In this document: one piece after another, positions 1 to 14,683 of the stretch
Numbering within the stretch: the first letter of the stretch is position 1
Layout: each line of letters starts with the position of its first letter
Source: Brugia malayi
Taxonomy: Eukaryota > Nematoda > Chromadorea > Rhabditida > Onchocercidae
Assembly (NCBI RefSeq): GCF_000002995.4
Contig: NW_025062475.1
Span: forward strand, 558,001 to 622,000
Direction: 5' to 3'
DNA: 64,000 bases
The notes under the pieces: model-generated
Database searches by the model: none
What the model was told of the DNA's origin: nothing
Seen by the model: the letters and a program-made list of their open reading frames with translations, nothing else
Made by a program: the position numbers and the translations under genes

Positions 1-2547
1 TAATTGTTAATATTATTTTAATATACTTTTTGCACAAATTAACTAACAAAAAATTATTCAATTTTAAAATGACATTTATCATTTTTTTTTAGTAAATTAA
101 TGATAGATGTAATCAGTTAGATTGAACATATGTTATATTCTGAGAGAGAAATTCTAACTAATTTTTGAAATTTATGAAATTTCAAAAGACTATCCGAAAT
201 ATTAAAATTATACTAATTTGTAATAGCGTTTCCTTTTCTTTTTTTTTTTTTTTTCCTCTCAAATTATCGTTCAACTGCTCAAATTGTTCAGTTAACAGAT
301 AAATACGTCTATTATAGTATTAGTGATAATCCGACGATAGTTTAAGTCACGTACGTATGAATAACGTCAATCAATCTTTTAGAATTAACTTCATCCTCAT
401 TATACAGGATTATCTTCACATATTCAAACTCTTCACAACCTACCAAATCATATCATTTCATTTTTCTCTTTCATCAAAAAGATGATTTAGTTAGATTAAG
501 TAAGGTTATACTTTTCAGTTTTTTTTTTTTCTAAATAATTACAATTTCAATTTTCAGTAATTATTATAATCTCCTATTTAAGCAATAGTTGATATTATTG
601 TAAAAGAATATTTTAATTATAAGTTTTTAGTTTTAATTAGAAGAATAAATGAAATGCAAAAACAGGCAATCAATACAAAGAATGAAATTTGATCAAAAAA
701 AAAAAAAAAAAAAGGAAGAAATCACTATTAGTATTTATTAATTTTTAAAATTAAAGTATAAATTGAAATGTAAATAAAAAGAATGAATGAAGAAGCTAAT
801 TGCATACACTTTTCATTTTCATTATATGTCTAAAAGATCTTTTGAAGAGATGCATTTATCAAATCATTTTCCCTAGAGAAGAGAAATAGACTTTATGAAG
901 ATAACAAAATTTGAAATTGGCATCATCTCTTAAAATTTTCCTTTCATATTCATATTAATCGTCTAGGGATTACATTATTGATTCAATTTTCCAGAAAATT
1001 CTAAATTCATAAATTTGTTTTTCTATTCTAACTGACTAATTAATTAACTAATTAATAGTAACGATCATGCATTTCAGTTTTTTTTTTTTTTTTCACAATT
1101 TTGAATTTTATTACAATATTATTATGAGTGAATAATTTAAACTCTTTAAACATTTTATTAATTTTAAAATAATCATAAATATTTTTTTAGATTATTTGAG
1201 AAAAAAAAAATGTGACTATTAATCTGAATTGATTATAATCTAAAATGATAATGAAATTCATTATTCCCTAGCTAATGAGAGATCACTTTAATTAGCTGCT
1301 TAATTAGCCTGTAAATTTCAGTAGTATATAAGTTAAATGTGATAACTATCATTTGAAAATGCTAATTTTATGAAATGACCAAAGCGGTAAATAATTCTAA
1401 TCCTTGACCTCACCTTTTTGCTCTTACCTGTTGCCAATCTATTCAATAAAACATTGTAGTGCAAATCCTATTCAAAATAGTTAAGCCTTACCTTGTACAC
1501 CTGTCTGTCTCATCTATTCTCATCAAATCAACAATAGTACCATCTTTTCCTTTGACCTATCACCTCCTCTCATTCCCTTTCTCCGTTCTTACAATTTCAT
1601 TTAAGATTTATTTTTTTTTAAAAAAAAACGAAGTTTTAATTTAACTAAAACGAATCACAAAAAAAACTCTAACAATCCCTTAAGCTAAGTTTGAAGAAAA
1701 TGCTTATAATCTTTGTACTTTTTAGCTAGAATAATTTAAAAAAATCAATCTTTTCAAAGAAGTGAAAATTTGGAGAGAAAAATTATTCACCAATAATTAT
1801 GCATTACTGTTTAATTTCAAAAGTATTAAAATATTCATTTTATTATTTCTCATTCAAATTTGCATATTTATATTTTTCAAATGTAACTTTTAACTTCACA
1901 ACAAACTTTGCAAAATAAATATATCACAAAAATTTTTTTTATTAATCTCTAGAATTTTATAATTAACTGCTTTAATCTATTGGACAGACCATTTTAAGAA
2001 GACTATTAAAAAGAAAATTGAAAAATTCAAAAAATTTAATTATAATATATTAGCTCAAAATTAATGAATAGTTTTTTTTTGTTCGTAATACATACATATG
2101 ACAGAAATGATTGATGGTGACATTTCTGTGACAAAAAAAAAAAAAATCAAAGCTAAGAATAATGAATATTTCATGGTCATATGCTAAAAATTTCAAAGAT
2201 TACTACTACATATCTGCATTTTTTGAATATAAAAGATTTTTTAAAACTTTCACTAAAATTATATTTTATTTCTTTTCAATAAATCATTCATTCATCTTAT
2301 GTATTTTATTTTAGAATTGAAATATTTTTGAGAATGAATGAGATAAATGATTTTAATTGCAATTAAATTTTAATTATTTGTAAAGTTTAGTATCTAAGAT
2401 ATGATACATTTATAAATGCTATTTATTAATGCATGTTTACGAGGTTGTTCATAAATTTTGGGTACACTTCATGATAAGGGGACATTTTGGAAACCTTTTC
2501 GGTACCACCCATACACCATCAAATAGCCATTAATCAACATGAGTGTG

Positions 2548-2580
2548 ACACACACATACACACACACACACACACACACA
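2548..2580. repeat. (CA)n microsatellite
   Basis: An almost pure CA repeat with one 'tac' interruption, followed by a purine-pyrimidine alternating stretch (tatacatgcacatgcataaa). It lies in non-coding DNA. Confidence 0.9.
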
Positions 2581-5500
2581 TATACATGCACATGCATAAA
2601 CATGCACGACCAATGTGACAATAGCAAGGACAGAAATAGGTGGAAGAGATGATTGTAGTAAATTTCAAAGAGTTAATCATTGATATCAGTGTGCGATCGA
2701 TGATAACCCGATTCTAACTTTACTTTTCATTCAACTTTTGATCTTTACTGAGTCAATCATTCATTCATCATTCCTTTATTCATTCAACCATTCCATCGAA
2801 AAATCATTCAAAGATGAAACAAAATTTAAAAATTTTAATTTCATTTTTTAATTTTTTTTTAATTCATAAAGATGTCTCCCCCCCTTTTTTTTTTTTTTTT
2901 TTTTTAAATATTTTCTCATTTGTTTTACATTAGTAGTAAAAATTTCACATGTAATAAATAATAGATAAGTTAATTATTATTAGTTAATGATGAAAGAAAA
3001 TAAACTAAAAAAAAATTAAATTATATTGCTAGCAGAAAAGGTAGAATTTAATTATAGTATTGCACTGTAATTGTTATTTCATTTCTATTAAGTAATAATA
3101 AAAAAATTTTTCCTGCATTCTTGATGATTCTCGAATTTTCTTCTTATCACATCTGTATTTGTTATCATATCATATCATATCTGCACAAATTCATTATGAT
3201 ATAACTCTATTCTAGCTGATAAGTGACATTAGAATTGCTACAAACTCAATCCCTTGGTATATTTATATTTCAATTTGTTCATAATGAACAGTCTCGTCTG
3301 TATTTGTCTGTGTCCATCTTTCTTCAATTATTCGCCAAGGTCGCAAAATGCGCCCAAAAAAAAAAAGAAAAAAAAAAAGGGATTTCACATTTTCACATTT
3401 TTAATGACCTGTTGATGGCATTTTTTTTTATTTTGGAACTCATTTAATACTCTCTCATCTTTTTTTCTCGATATTTTGTTTCCTCTTGAAAAATTCACAC
3501 AAAAGTTTGTTTATGTCTCTGTAATGACCCAATTACTTTTATAAATTAGTTATAAGAATGAAATGTGACAAACAGAACAACTCAAAACATCACTTTCTTT
3601 ATCCAAATTTTATTAAAATTTTATTTAAATATGGATTATTAATAGAAATTACCTTTCTACCTCTTTCATTTTCTCTTCTATTTCTTTGTTTGGATCAGAA
3701 ATTACCGTAGTAAATAGGAATTTAGTATTGTTTGTTAGTAAAATAACTTTTTACTTTAATTTCTGATTAAATTTTTTATGTTGACAATTTACACTAAAAG
3801 TATAATTATATTATATATTTTATCATATTATCATTTTTACAACACTGATAGGATTATTTCTTAATGGTATTATCTTGTCATCGTAACTGAAATGATGGAA
3901 ATAAACCAATAATTTTCCGTTTCAAGTTTCTGTAACCGGATTGTAATACAAATCCAACCTGATTAGAAATTTGCAAAACTGATATAATCAAATATTTAAA
4001 GCTTAAAATTTTTGAACATATGATTATCGTTATCACTTCCATTATAAAAGAAATGGTAGAAATATAAGGAGAATTATTATTTTCACTCATTGCTCATTTC
4101 TTTGTTTTAACTTTAATTTAATATTCTCTGTTTCTATTAGATTAAATACCTTAATAGCAAATTACAGTTAATTATGATGGCAATAGTAATTGATAACAAT
4201 AATCAGTAGTTTATCATAGCTTATCATTTAGGTTAATTGCTTCGTAATTATTTTACAAATTCAAAAGTATGCGAAGAGTTCAAAAATATAAATGTAATGC
4301 ATTTTTAAAAAAAAAAAAAAAACAAGAAAACATTCATTTTGCTTAATATATATAATTTTAATAAGATAAGTGATAAGGAAAGGTATTATTTATTGATAAT
4401 CTATTATTCTACTGAATATATCTGCGATTAAATTTAAACTGGAAATGAGAATCAATTGATTTATGAATAAAACCAATAAAATCTATAAGATTCCATATAT
4501 TTTATCACCTAATCTTTTATACTTTTTTCAATCAATAATTTTTTTTATAATAACTTTACATTTAAATAATGCATCCATTTTTTTTTTTTTTTTTTTGATT
4601 TAGAAAATAATTTAAGTAAACACTCATATATATATATATATATGTCATTTTGAAATGAAAGATATTTTTATCAGTACTAAAATATTTGCTACAACTGCTT
4701 TACAATAATTTCCAATGAATTTTCAATATTTTTGTAAATGTTAAAATTAGATTTCTAATTAAAATTATAATCTTAAAATGGATGTAAAAAAAAAAAAAGG
4801 GAAAATGTAATAATTATTAAAAAAAGTTTGTATTATTTTACAATTCAATCACAAATTGTTTATTTCATTGAACATTACGAATTTCAATTTCAAACAACTT
4901 AAATAGCATACTTTTCTTGAATTTCTCTAAATACATACATATGTTAATGAGAAGCTAATTAATCATCGTTTCCCAGGTGACACAAATTTAGAAATGAAAA
5001 GTCCAATCCTTAGCAACAACTGTTATTCTTTAACTATTGAAAAAGTTCACTCTTCCATTGAAAGGGTCATTTTATAGAGTGATTAGTCGTCAAATTCACT
5101 ATCATCCATCGGTTATCTTCTCATTATTCTCCTTCATCTACCGAAATTACTTAGCAATATAAACCTGAATCATTCATTCATCATTCTTCAATTCATTATT
5201 ATTATTATTTCTATATTTACACTGTAAAAAAAAAATTTTTCCATAACAATAATTTGTAACAATAGCGCCGCGCTACCAATTCAACTAACAATTACCGCAA
5301 AAATTTTTTCTTATTTTTATTCTTGTTAACTTCTAAAATTTCTCTTACCAAAAGCTTCTTTCTTTGCTTCTTTTCATTTCTTTCCATTTCTAAAATTTCA
5401 TTCTTTCTAATTTAATTTAATTTAATTAGACTTAGCTAAAAAAAAAAAAAAAGCTACTCAAATTCTTAAGAGCATAGAATATGATACGATACAGCAAATT

Positions 5501-6921
5501 AAATTAGAATTTCAGTACAATTCAATTTCATTCACATTTCTTGCTCACATAAATTTTGAAGCTTATAGTAATTTGCTCCTTTTTTTTAAAATAAAAAAAT
5601 TTACATTTCAAAAGTTAAAATTTGAAAGTTTAATTAAAGCAATTGATTATAGAAAGGAAATAAATAAACTTTGGTGGTTTTTAGAATATATACCTCATCC
5701 ATCTGCCAAACTAATCATATTTCAGGTTTGAATTCTATTTAATTAACTTATGCATTAATCAGTTATGAATTAGATTTCAGGAAACGATCATCCTTTTTAA
5801 TTTCATTACCGGCTGTCGATTTATTCTCCTTCATTCCCGGAAGTTATTATTCCGCAATGCGCATCCTCCTACTAAAACAAAATATCGATATTTATTTGAT
5901 ATATATATATAAGTTCGATAAATTGACAAATAGTATTCAAATGATAGTCTTTTCTATTTCCTTTCCAATGATTGATGTGCTAAATTTCTGGTTTACTTTC
6001 AGCTGCCCATTTGCGCTTTTAAAACATTTAAAAATTGTAAGTAAAAAAAAAAAAAGGGTGATGGATTAAAGGAAGAATAAGTTATTATTAGGTATAAAAT
6101 AGTAGTTTTGTAGGTTTTAATAAGCAATTTAAAAAATTAATCCTATCATTTTTACTACTCAATTTTAGGAAGCTAAAATTCATTGCAACAAGAAAAAAAA
6201 AAAAAAAAACTCATTTTAATTTTTTCATATTTCGAATTTATGATATTTTCAATTTCATCTACTAATTTCACATAACTCACATTTTTCTTCTCTGTTTTAA
6301 AATTTTTCTTTCATTTTTTTCTTTTTTTCTTTTTGTACGAAGTTTTTAGCAACTTTTATATTTTATTTAAATTATTATTATTTTTTTTTTTTTTTTTTTA
6401 TTAAAAATTATTGATGATGAATAATTATATATGCATAATTTTTGCTGCTGAAAAATTATTCATAAAATAATAAATGAATGTACAATGATTTTTTTATATA
6501 TTTCAAATTTTTTAAAATTCATTATATAAATTTTAAATTTACTTATATTGTTTACTAAATTCATTGATTTGTTTATGTCACAATGGAATGATTTCCATTT
6601 ACAATTCGTCAGGAACGCATCAGTTAAATTTGACAATCACATTAGATTGCCTTACGTCATTTAATTGCATTGATAATTGGTTTCTTCGACAAATTTTGAG
6701 TGAGTAAATAAGTCTCATTTATTTATTTATTTATTAGTCAATACATTAAGAAAATTTTTTCATTCTTTTATTGAGCTAAAAAAAAAAAAAAAAAAAAAGT
6801 TAAAATTAAAATTCATAGAGAAATGAAGAAATGATGTATTGAAGAGAGTTGATTATGGTACCATGTCGTTATTACTTGGCAGATCATTCATTCATGTCAA
6901 CCATATGTCCTATGTCCCCAT

Positions 6922-6974
6922 TTCTCTCTCTCTCTCTCTCTCTTTCTCTTTCCCTCCCTCTCTCTCTCTCTCTT
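6922..6974. repeat. (CT)n microsatellite
   Basis: A polypyrimidine run of CT dinucleotides with a few extra C or T bases. It creates a spurious serine/leucine-rich open frame on the + strand, which should not be read as a gene. Confidence 0.9.
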
Positions 6975-8340
6975 CTATTATTTCATAAATTATATGCCAA
7001 AGATAATAATCATTTATATGAAACAGAAGGCAGCTGCCTTGTTGTTTTCATTGGCCATTCATTCAATCATTTATCTTTGGCTATTTTGATGACACCTTAA
7101 ACTTACTTACTCATTCCTTTAAGTAATAATTAATATTTCAAAGTAAGCATCAATCAATTTTTCTTTTTTTATCAAATCTAATCAAATTTTTTGCTAATAT
7201 TACTACTTAGATATTTATCAATCAATCAATCAATAAATCATTCATTTCTATTTTTCATTTGTATGGGAAAAACAAAAGTTTTTTCCTTTTTTTTTTTTTT
7301 GGTTTTTGCACTTAACAGCTTATCAGTGTAACTTAGTGATAAGTTAATTCTGGGAAAAAGAAATCATAAAATGAACAAAGACTCATTTAAAGTTATTCAT
7401 AGTATGCCTCATTAATTATTTTTTAATTCTAATTAAAACAAAAGATGACTCATTTAGCCATTTTATTGATTATAAAATGATACTTGGTATTGAGATCTTT
7501 TCCTAAAATCTTTGCTTTTTTTTATCATAATGATAAAAATTTAATTAATTTTAATTTATCAAATTAAAACATTAATCGAATATCTTATCATTCTCTTCAT
7601 TTTCTTTTTTTTTTTTTAACTGCTAAATTTAACAATATATTTTATTAAGTTCATTACAAAAAGTTGAGAAATTGAATTGTCTGAGCATTTTGATTATAAA
7701 TTAAATTAGCATTATATCTTTTTCCTTTAGGCTATTTTAAACAAACTTTTTTAGTTTTATTATAATCAAATAATTCACTTCACATTCTTTTCACTGTTTT
7801 AACTAAACTTAATTCAAATCTTATAGATTGCAATAAAATATTTTGTTAAATACAATTATTACTTTTTCAAATATTTTTTTCAGCTTTATTATTCTTAAAG
7901 CATTTTGCTTTTTCCTCCAAATATTAAACAATAATAATTCGAATTAGCCATTTGTTAATTTAAATTTTTACTAGAGATTAGTAAATTTTAATAAAAGATT
8001 GATAAAATAATCATTAAAATTATTAATAAACAATAAAACAAAAAATTACTAATAAATTATTTATAAAATTATTAATAAATCATTTATCAGTGGAAATAAT
8101 TGAGCGCTAATATCCATAAAATGTAACTTCTGGAAGCTTCAAGTTATCATGAAATTGAACAAGAATTAGAAAACAATATTAATAACTGATAACTGATAAG
8201 ATAAAGTAATTGAAAGATGATAACATAAAGATGTGAAAAGTTAGATTCTATTGTTTAAAAAATCAGTCATTTTAGAGAATAAATGACGAATGTTTTTATT
8301 TTTAAACTAACATAAATAAATCCATCTATGTTCATTAATC

Positions 8341-8377
8341 ATTCCGGAAATTTTCCCCTCAAGATATTTTCCGGAAT
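8341..8377. repeat. Inverted TTCCGGAA pair in intergenic DNA
   Basis: Arms ATTCCGGAAA (8341-8350) and TTTCCGGAAT (8368-8377) are perfect reverse complements with a 17-nt spacer. This is the same arrangement as at 34043-34081 in eat-4 intron 2. Confidence 0.7.
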
Positions 8378-9872
8378 ATTAACCTAGTCATATAAATAAT
8401 TAATTACCTTATCTTATAGATAATAATCTACGATCATTCAAATTATAAATATTTATTGAAGTATACAATATTCTATTTTTCTGGATAGCATTTCTTTTTT
8501 TTAAACCAAATTCGAGGAAAATTACTTTGCATGCATATTTCATTAAATTATAAAAATGTCTTTTTTTAAAAAATTTTTTCAAACTGTCTCGATATGGTTG
8601 ACAAATAATCTGTAGGACATTTGAAGCTGTGTAAATAGAACACTTTGTTTTACGAAAGTAATATATTTACTATTCATTCCAATTTTTTCTTTTTTTTTTT
8701 TTTTTTTTTATTCTTGATAATCAAAATTTTAATAAAATTAATGATGAAAATTATAATTATGTTTAGTTTAACATTGAAATTTGATAGAAACATCAATTTG
8801 AATGAGAAAAGTTTATTTAATTCCTAAATTGTAATCTATTCTATAAGATTAAAATAAAATTAAAATTGGAAAACTATTTCTTTATTTTAGCTGTTTTTGT
8901 TTTTTTTTTCCGTATATATTCTTTAAGTATTTGTCTTTTCTAATTCATTCAATTTATTCCTGAAATTTTAAAGTTAAATTTTTTAATTACAGATTTGACT
9001 TTTTGATTTTACACTAATTTAAAAATTTTTTCTGCACAAACTTTTGAGATTTCAATGTTTTATGAATTTTTTTTTTTTTGCTTATAACAAAATTTAATAT
9101 TCATTAGCATTTTGCATCAGACTTCCTTCTACTACACTAAGCCAAATAATATAAATGAGATGAAGCAAAGAGATAATAGCTTTTGAAGTTGACCGATTTA
9201 AGGTTGACAATTGAATGTGACATCAAAGATTGATTAGCATGCTAGGAAGGATTGAAATCATTAAATGGTATAAATTTTGAATCATTCGATAGCTTTTTTG
9301 TTTTTTTCTTCTTTTTTTTTTTCCGGTTGACCTTTTTGCAGATTATGTATTAGCCGCATTGATGGATGAAAAATTATGCATATCAAATGAGAATGTAAAC
9401 AATTTGATACAATAAAAGTGTGAAAAGGATGAGATGATAGATTGAATGAATGAATAATTTCATTGAGGTCAAAGTTTATCAAGGTTAAATTATGGTAATT
9501 TCTAAAATATCATTGCTAATATAGCTGGAAAATTTTTTTTTTTTTTTTCAAATGATTAATTATGAACTATTAATTTGTTTTTTAAGATTGATAAAAACAT
9601 TAGCGCTTCAAATTGACTTTAGCGCACAAGAAATATGGTAAAATAGAATCGATCAATCGTATTTAACTGTTTAAATTTGCATTTATAAAATTGAATGATT
9701 TTATTAATAAGTATTTTGGGTTATTTAAAAATGAAAATTCTTAAATGTTTAAATTTTTTTCGTTTCTTTTTTTAAAGTATTTGTCACTGTGAATAATATA
9801 TGATAGATATCAATCAGCGGCTTTTTTGTTACAACAATTTTGGTATATGAAACTGATTGGGCAGATGGTACC

Positions 9873-10000
9873 ATTCGATAGAGCGCAAATTACATTTCAT
9901 CTAACCTTATTGTGCCCTTTAACCTCTTAGCAATTCAAATGAAATAATAACATTTGCATGTAACAATGATTGTATTTTAGATTTATCTTACAAAATTTTA
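9873..10000. repeat. Diverged duplicate, copy A
   Basis: This block aligns by eye with 10453-10590. Shared anchors in the same order are 'gatagag', the identical 13-mer tgccctttaacct, 'aaatgaaata', 'acattt', 'aacaatgatt' and 'tacaaaat'. The copies sit about 580 bp apart in direct orientation. No coding frame is preserved in either. Confidence 0.6.
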
Positions 10001-10178
10001 ATTTATCTATTATCTAATAGTTATAATAAATCAACAGCTACCATTCATATATATTTTCTATTTTTTTCAAAATTAAATGATAAGAAATGATAAAGATAAA
10101 AGTATGAAGAAAAAAAAAATTAATAAAAATAAAAAAAAAAAAGATATGTCTTCTGGAAAATTTTTTTGCTAACAAAAG

Positions 10179-10251
10179 ATGATCAGGGTATGATCATTTG
10201 TGATCACAGCATGATCATTTGTGATCAGAGTGTGATTCATTTGCAATAATC
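10179..10251. repeat. TGATCA-rich short tandem repeat
   Basis: About three degenerate 19-22 bp units, each containing tgatcatttgtgatca or a decayed form. The palindrome TGATCA recurs at each half. It lies between the two duplicated blocks at 9873 and 10453. Confidence 0.7.
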
Positions 10252-10452
10252 GTTTCAGATTTGCAAATGATCATTAATCAAGTGCTCCATTATGCATAAT
10301 TATTCGTTAGAAATAAACTCATGGTGCGCTATTATCCTCTCATCATTTTTGCTGATAACAATCGGTCGATGAGCGCCCAAATTTAAACTTCTCATTTATA
10401 TGAAAAAATTATTTATGACATAATGATAGTAAAGATAAAAAAAAAAGAAAAC

Positions 10453-10590
10453 TATTGATAGAGTTCTAAAAGTATTGCAATAAAACTAACTAATTCTGCC
10501 CTTTAACCTTTCTGTAAAAGTAAATGAAATATTCACATTTACTGCTTATAACAATGATTTTTCTTCGCATTTATTATACAAAATCTTTGA
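10453..10590. repeat. Diverged duplicate, copy B
   Basis: Partner of the block at 9873-10000, with the same ordered anchors, including the 13-mer tgccctttaacct at 10497-10509. Confidence 0.6.
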
Positions 10591-11576
10591 TAAAGTTATA
10601 ATTATTACCAATTTTTACATGTTTTTTTTTTTTTTTTTTCAATTTTTTTTTTTTTTTTTAACTTATAAAGGACAATTTTATTATTTCTGCTAACAATATT
10701 TCATTTATTTTTCAAAATAATACAATAGATTTTTTCTTGATTAGAATTTTTGTTGAATAATAGTAATAATTGTTGAATTTTAATTAATAATAATAATTGT
10801 TGGTTTTTTTTTTTTCAGAATTTTGCTTAATTTAGTTTCAAAATAATGCAAAAGAAAATTTTTTTTTTTCATTAGTTTTGAAATAATAATCTACAAGTTA
10901 TCATGAAGATAATTCTAATCTTTGTTTAACTTTCAAATTGAAACAAAATAATTACATAAGATTTAGAAATTGTATAAAAATTACATAAAATAGTTACATA
11001 AAATGTTGATAATAATAATAATAACGGTGACAGTGACAGTGACACCGACTCGGTTGTCTAACATTTAAAACATAAAATAGCTAATTTTGATAACTATCAT
11101 ATCCGTTTGCTTACAATTTACAAGTCTCTTTCAATCTTTCCTCATTATCATGCTGATCAATCTGACAATTTTAGCCATATCCATCATTCGTTTTCCTCTC
11201 TTTTTTTTTTTTTTTGCCTTTTTTATGGTAGATAAACTGAAGGTCAATGGTAGGAAAACAAAAATGAGAAGGTCATTTCGATTTTTGATCATTTCGAAAA
11301 GCTTAGCTTATTATTCCTTCTTATGCAGTCATTTTGAGCTTAAAAAAAAAGTTTTTTTTTTTCTTTTTTTTTTAAATATTTTGAAATGAATGATTAGCTT
11401 AGCTTTTAATTTAATCTAATTTAATTGATAGTTCATACTTTATTACTATACAATTTATTCACTCTCAGAGTTTTTTTTTTTTGTTTTTTGTTTTTTGTTT
11501 TTTTGAAGATTGATAATTGTTCATTTTAATGAATGATTAATGGGTTATAAATATGATATGATCAAATTATCCGTAT

Positions 11577-11651
11577 TATCAATTATCACTAAATTACTCT
11601 GTTTAATGATAATTATCGATTATCACTTAAATTACTCTGTTTAATGATAAT
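11577..11651. repeat. Two-copy 37-38 bp tandem duplication
   Basis: Copy 1 (11577-11613) and copy 2 (11614-11651) both begin with tatc(a/g)attatcact and end with ctctgtttaatgataat. They differ by one substitution and a one-base insertion. This looks like a recent non-coding duplication. Confidence 0.85.
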
Positions 11652-13482
11652 CACCTCTAATATTAATTATCTCTAATATCTTTTCTTCAAAAATTTTATT
11701 GCTTTTTTTTCTTTTTTTTTTTTTTTTTTTGAATTATTGCAATGAGAAATTTGATATTAGCGAAATATATAATTGTTTAAATTAATCAAATATTTTATTT
11801 TTTAGAAAAAAAAGCACTACTGTAGAAAATTATTTTAATAACGAAATGAATTTTTTATCCTCGTTCAATTTTATAAATTTTTTTTTTTTTTTTTTTAAAT
11901 GAAATTTTGAGAAAAAATTGTAAGAATTATCAGAAACAATAATAACAAATAACATTCTTTTATCATTAATAATCTAACTATTATTATTTTTGTTTGTTGT
12001 TTGAAAAAAAAATTTGTTAACAATCAAATTTTATTCTAAAATGTTTGCTTTTAATTTGTTATCATTAATTAATCAGTCAATGATATTATCATAATTCTTA
12101 ACATAAAGATATAAAAAATTTTCATCTATCAGGGATAAGATTGTTTTATTTCTATCTAAATTTACTACTTTATTTGAAAAAAAAAAAAAAAAAAAGATAA
12201 AAAAAAATCGATGATCAAGAAAAAAGAAACGATATAACGAAATTTTCTTATCAGATATATCAAAAAGATAAGATCACTCAGTCTTTTCATTCATTGCTTA
12301 AATGTTAAAATAGTAACTATTTGCAGATGAAATATTCATCCATAAATGTTTACTTTCTTTAACAGTAAATCATATTTTAATCAAATGATGAAAATCATTT
12401 TAAAAAATTTTATAATTTTCAAAAAAAAAAAAAAAAAAATTTATAAAATTGAACGAGAATAAAAGAAACATTTAGCCTCTCTAATTCATTTCATTTAAAT
12501 TACTAAATTTTTAAGAAGCTATTAAAAAAAAAAACGACAAACCAAATTTGGATCACTTTTAAAAGCCACAATAAAATATTTTCCAATGCTTGCAAAATTT
12601 CCCAAAATGATCAAATTTGAAATTTATTATTATCAAATATAACGAATATATATTTCAAATCATTTTCCTCTGCTTTTCAGGTATAATTAATTAATTAAAT
12701 TGCTGTAAGAAAATCAAAAAATATTATTAATAATAGTAGTCTGTTATTCAAAAAATTTTTTCCATCTATTTTTACTTTTTACTTTTTTTTTAAGAGAGAG
12801 AAAAAAAAATTCTTTTTCATTTCTTATTTCAAATTAAATTCTAATTTTTTTTTTTAAGATAACCTTAAAAATTAGTTATGTAATAATGAGAAAATACTTT
12901 AATGCAAATATTACTTTTGTATTATTTTAGAGGAACGATTAGATTAACAAAAAATTAACACTACCATATGTCAAATAATTTTGCACATTTGCAAATTTCC
13001 TTCCAATTTATTCGAATTTGTTTCCAATGAGAAAAATATGCTTCATTTCATTTCATTTTAAAAATTTTGTTAATTTTGCAAAAAAAAAAAAAAAAAAAAA
13101 AACTTAAATTGATTCGTTTCAAAACTTTCATTTGTTATTTTTTCATTTCTCTTTTTTATCAATTTTGTAGCAGAAGCATTTTCTTGTTATTTACTTATAA
13201 CTTAACACGTTTGACGTACACGCTTAATATTAACGTCTACTTTACGTTTGCTTCATATCATGTCTACTTCATATGACATAGTAGTATAATCGTAATGTAA
13301 TTGAACTTAATTTTAATATTTTTAAAGAAATGAATGAAAATTTTATTGGAATATATAATGTCAACTAAATCACTTAAGCTTATTTTTTAAAAAAAAAAAA
13401 GTTTTAAAGAATTTTTTAAAAAAGAAAAAATTAAAATTAAATTTGAATTAAATTTTTCAATTTGTTTATCAAATGATATTGG

Positions 13483-13662
13483 TAAGAGAGAGAGAGAAAT
13501 TCCTTTTTTGCTATTTTACTTTTCATTGAAGTGCAGAAAAATACATCGATAATTTCGAAATAACTAGTTTCAAACTTTTGGAACACTTTGTCAATAAAAA
13601 AAAAGAAGCAAAAAGGTAGAAAGAAAGGGAGAGAGAAAGAGAGAGAGGGAGAGAGAGTGAAA
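13483..13662. repeat. Purine-rich GA tracts
   Basis: Two GA-rich blocks (around 13484-13498 and 13617-13662) give a CT-rich opposite strand, which explains a serine/phenylalanine-rich minus-strand frame here. No gene is supported. Confidence 0.7.
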
Positions 13663-14535
13663 GATGGAAATGAAAAAATTAGATGAACCATCTTGAAATG
13701 ATTATCGATATATTGCTGCCTTTAAACAAAACGATTTCATTTTTCTCTCTGCGCATTTTATTTTTTATTTTAAAAAAAAAAAAAAAAAAAGATGATTTTT
13801 CATTTCTTTTTTCAATTATAGAATTTTATTTTAAAATGTTTACTTTCTTTTTTTCTTTAAAAAAAGTATAAATATTTGAATAATTAAATAAAGTTTATTT
13901 CATTTAATGATAATTAATAATGTAAATATTGATAAATATTGATTATAATTTTGATAATTAAACTGCAAATATTCATTTCAATTAAAATTATTTGAAATTG
14001 AAAGAGTTAATTTGATGAGAAATGAACCAAACGTTAAATGCATTTAGTATATTGAAATTAAATGGATTTTTATTTATTATTAAAAAGAAAAAATTAAAAA
14101 AAAAAAAAGGATTAAATGAATTTTTAGAATTTTGTTGACTTAAAAAAAAAAATACACTTCAAAATAATTAAAAAATAAAAATGATAAATTTTTCTTTAAA
14201 AAGAAAAAATGAGAAAAGGGAGAGAGAGAGAGGGTAAGACGAAGAGAGAAAATATCTCTGTTCATTTTACATTTTTTCCCGCTGTTCTATAATATTTTTA
14301 ATATAATCAAAAAATTGTTTAAAAATTTCATTCATTAATTTTCAACAATAATTTTATCTTTTCAAATATATTCATTCCATTTGTTAATATTTGTTATTGT
14401 TTATTGATTAATGTTTACATTTCTCTTTTAAAATAGTATTTATTTCATTTGTTTTATTTATTCTTTAATAACATTTTTTCTTTCTTTTTTTTTTTTTTTT
14501 TTTTTTTGCATTATTTAATTGCAATCAAAAATTTG

Positions 14536-14683
14536 AACATTTCAGGTCAATTCAATTTAACCTAAAATCATTTTTCATCAACGAGCAAAATATTTGGATT
14601 AAACAAATTGAATTTATACTTTTTAATGGACAATTTGTGATGGTTAAAATTTTGAATTGGTGGTTTAGCACCATTATGCAATA
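14536..14683 (+). promoter_or_regulatory. Candidate 5' leader and trans-splice acceptors of the LRR gene
   Basis: Two acceptor-like sites precede the chosen ATG: 'aacatttcag' ending at 14545 and 'ggtggtttag' ending at 14669. In nematodes such sites can accept a spliced leader or an upstream 5' UTR exon. Using 14669 would leave a 14-nt leader and remove the upstream ATGs at about 14628 and 14640. The tiny frame atg-caa-taa just before the start would remain. RNA evidence is needed to choose. Confidence 0.35.

Larger units (their letters stand above)
1..14545. other. Gene-free AT-rich stretch
   Basis: I find no chain of coding exons with matching splice sites and phase on either strand. The stretch is dominated by poly-T and poly-A runs and simple repeats such as (AT)n near 4628, (ATTT)n near 6716 and (ATCA)n near 7218. 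Short open frames here are made of low-complexity sequence and have no recognisable domains. More complex patches near 2440-2720, 4970-5170, 5770-5860, 6540-6700, 9100-9480 and 9780-10600 could be regulatory, but none shows a coding frame. It may be intergenic or part of an intron of a gene lying to the left; the sequence does not decide this. Confidence 0.6.
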
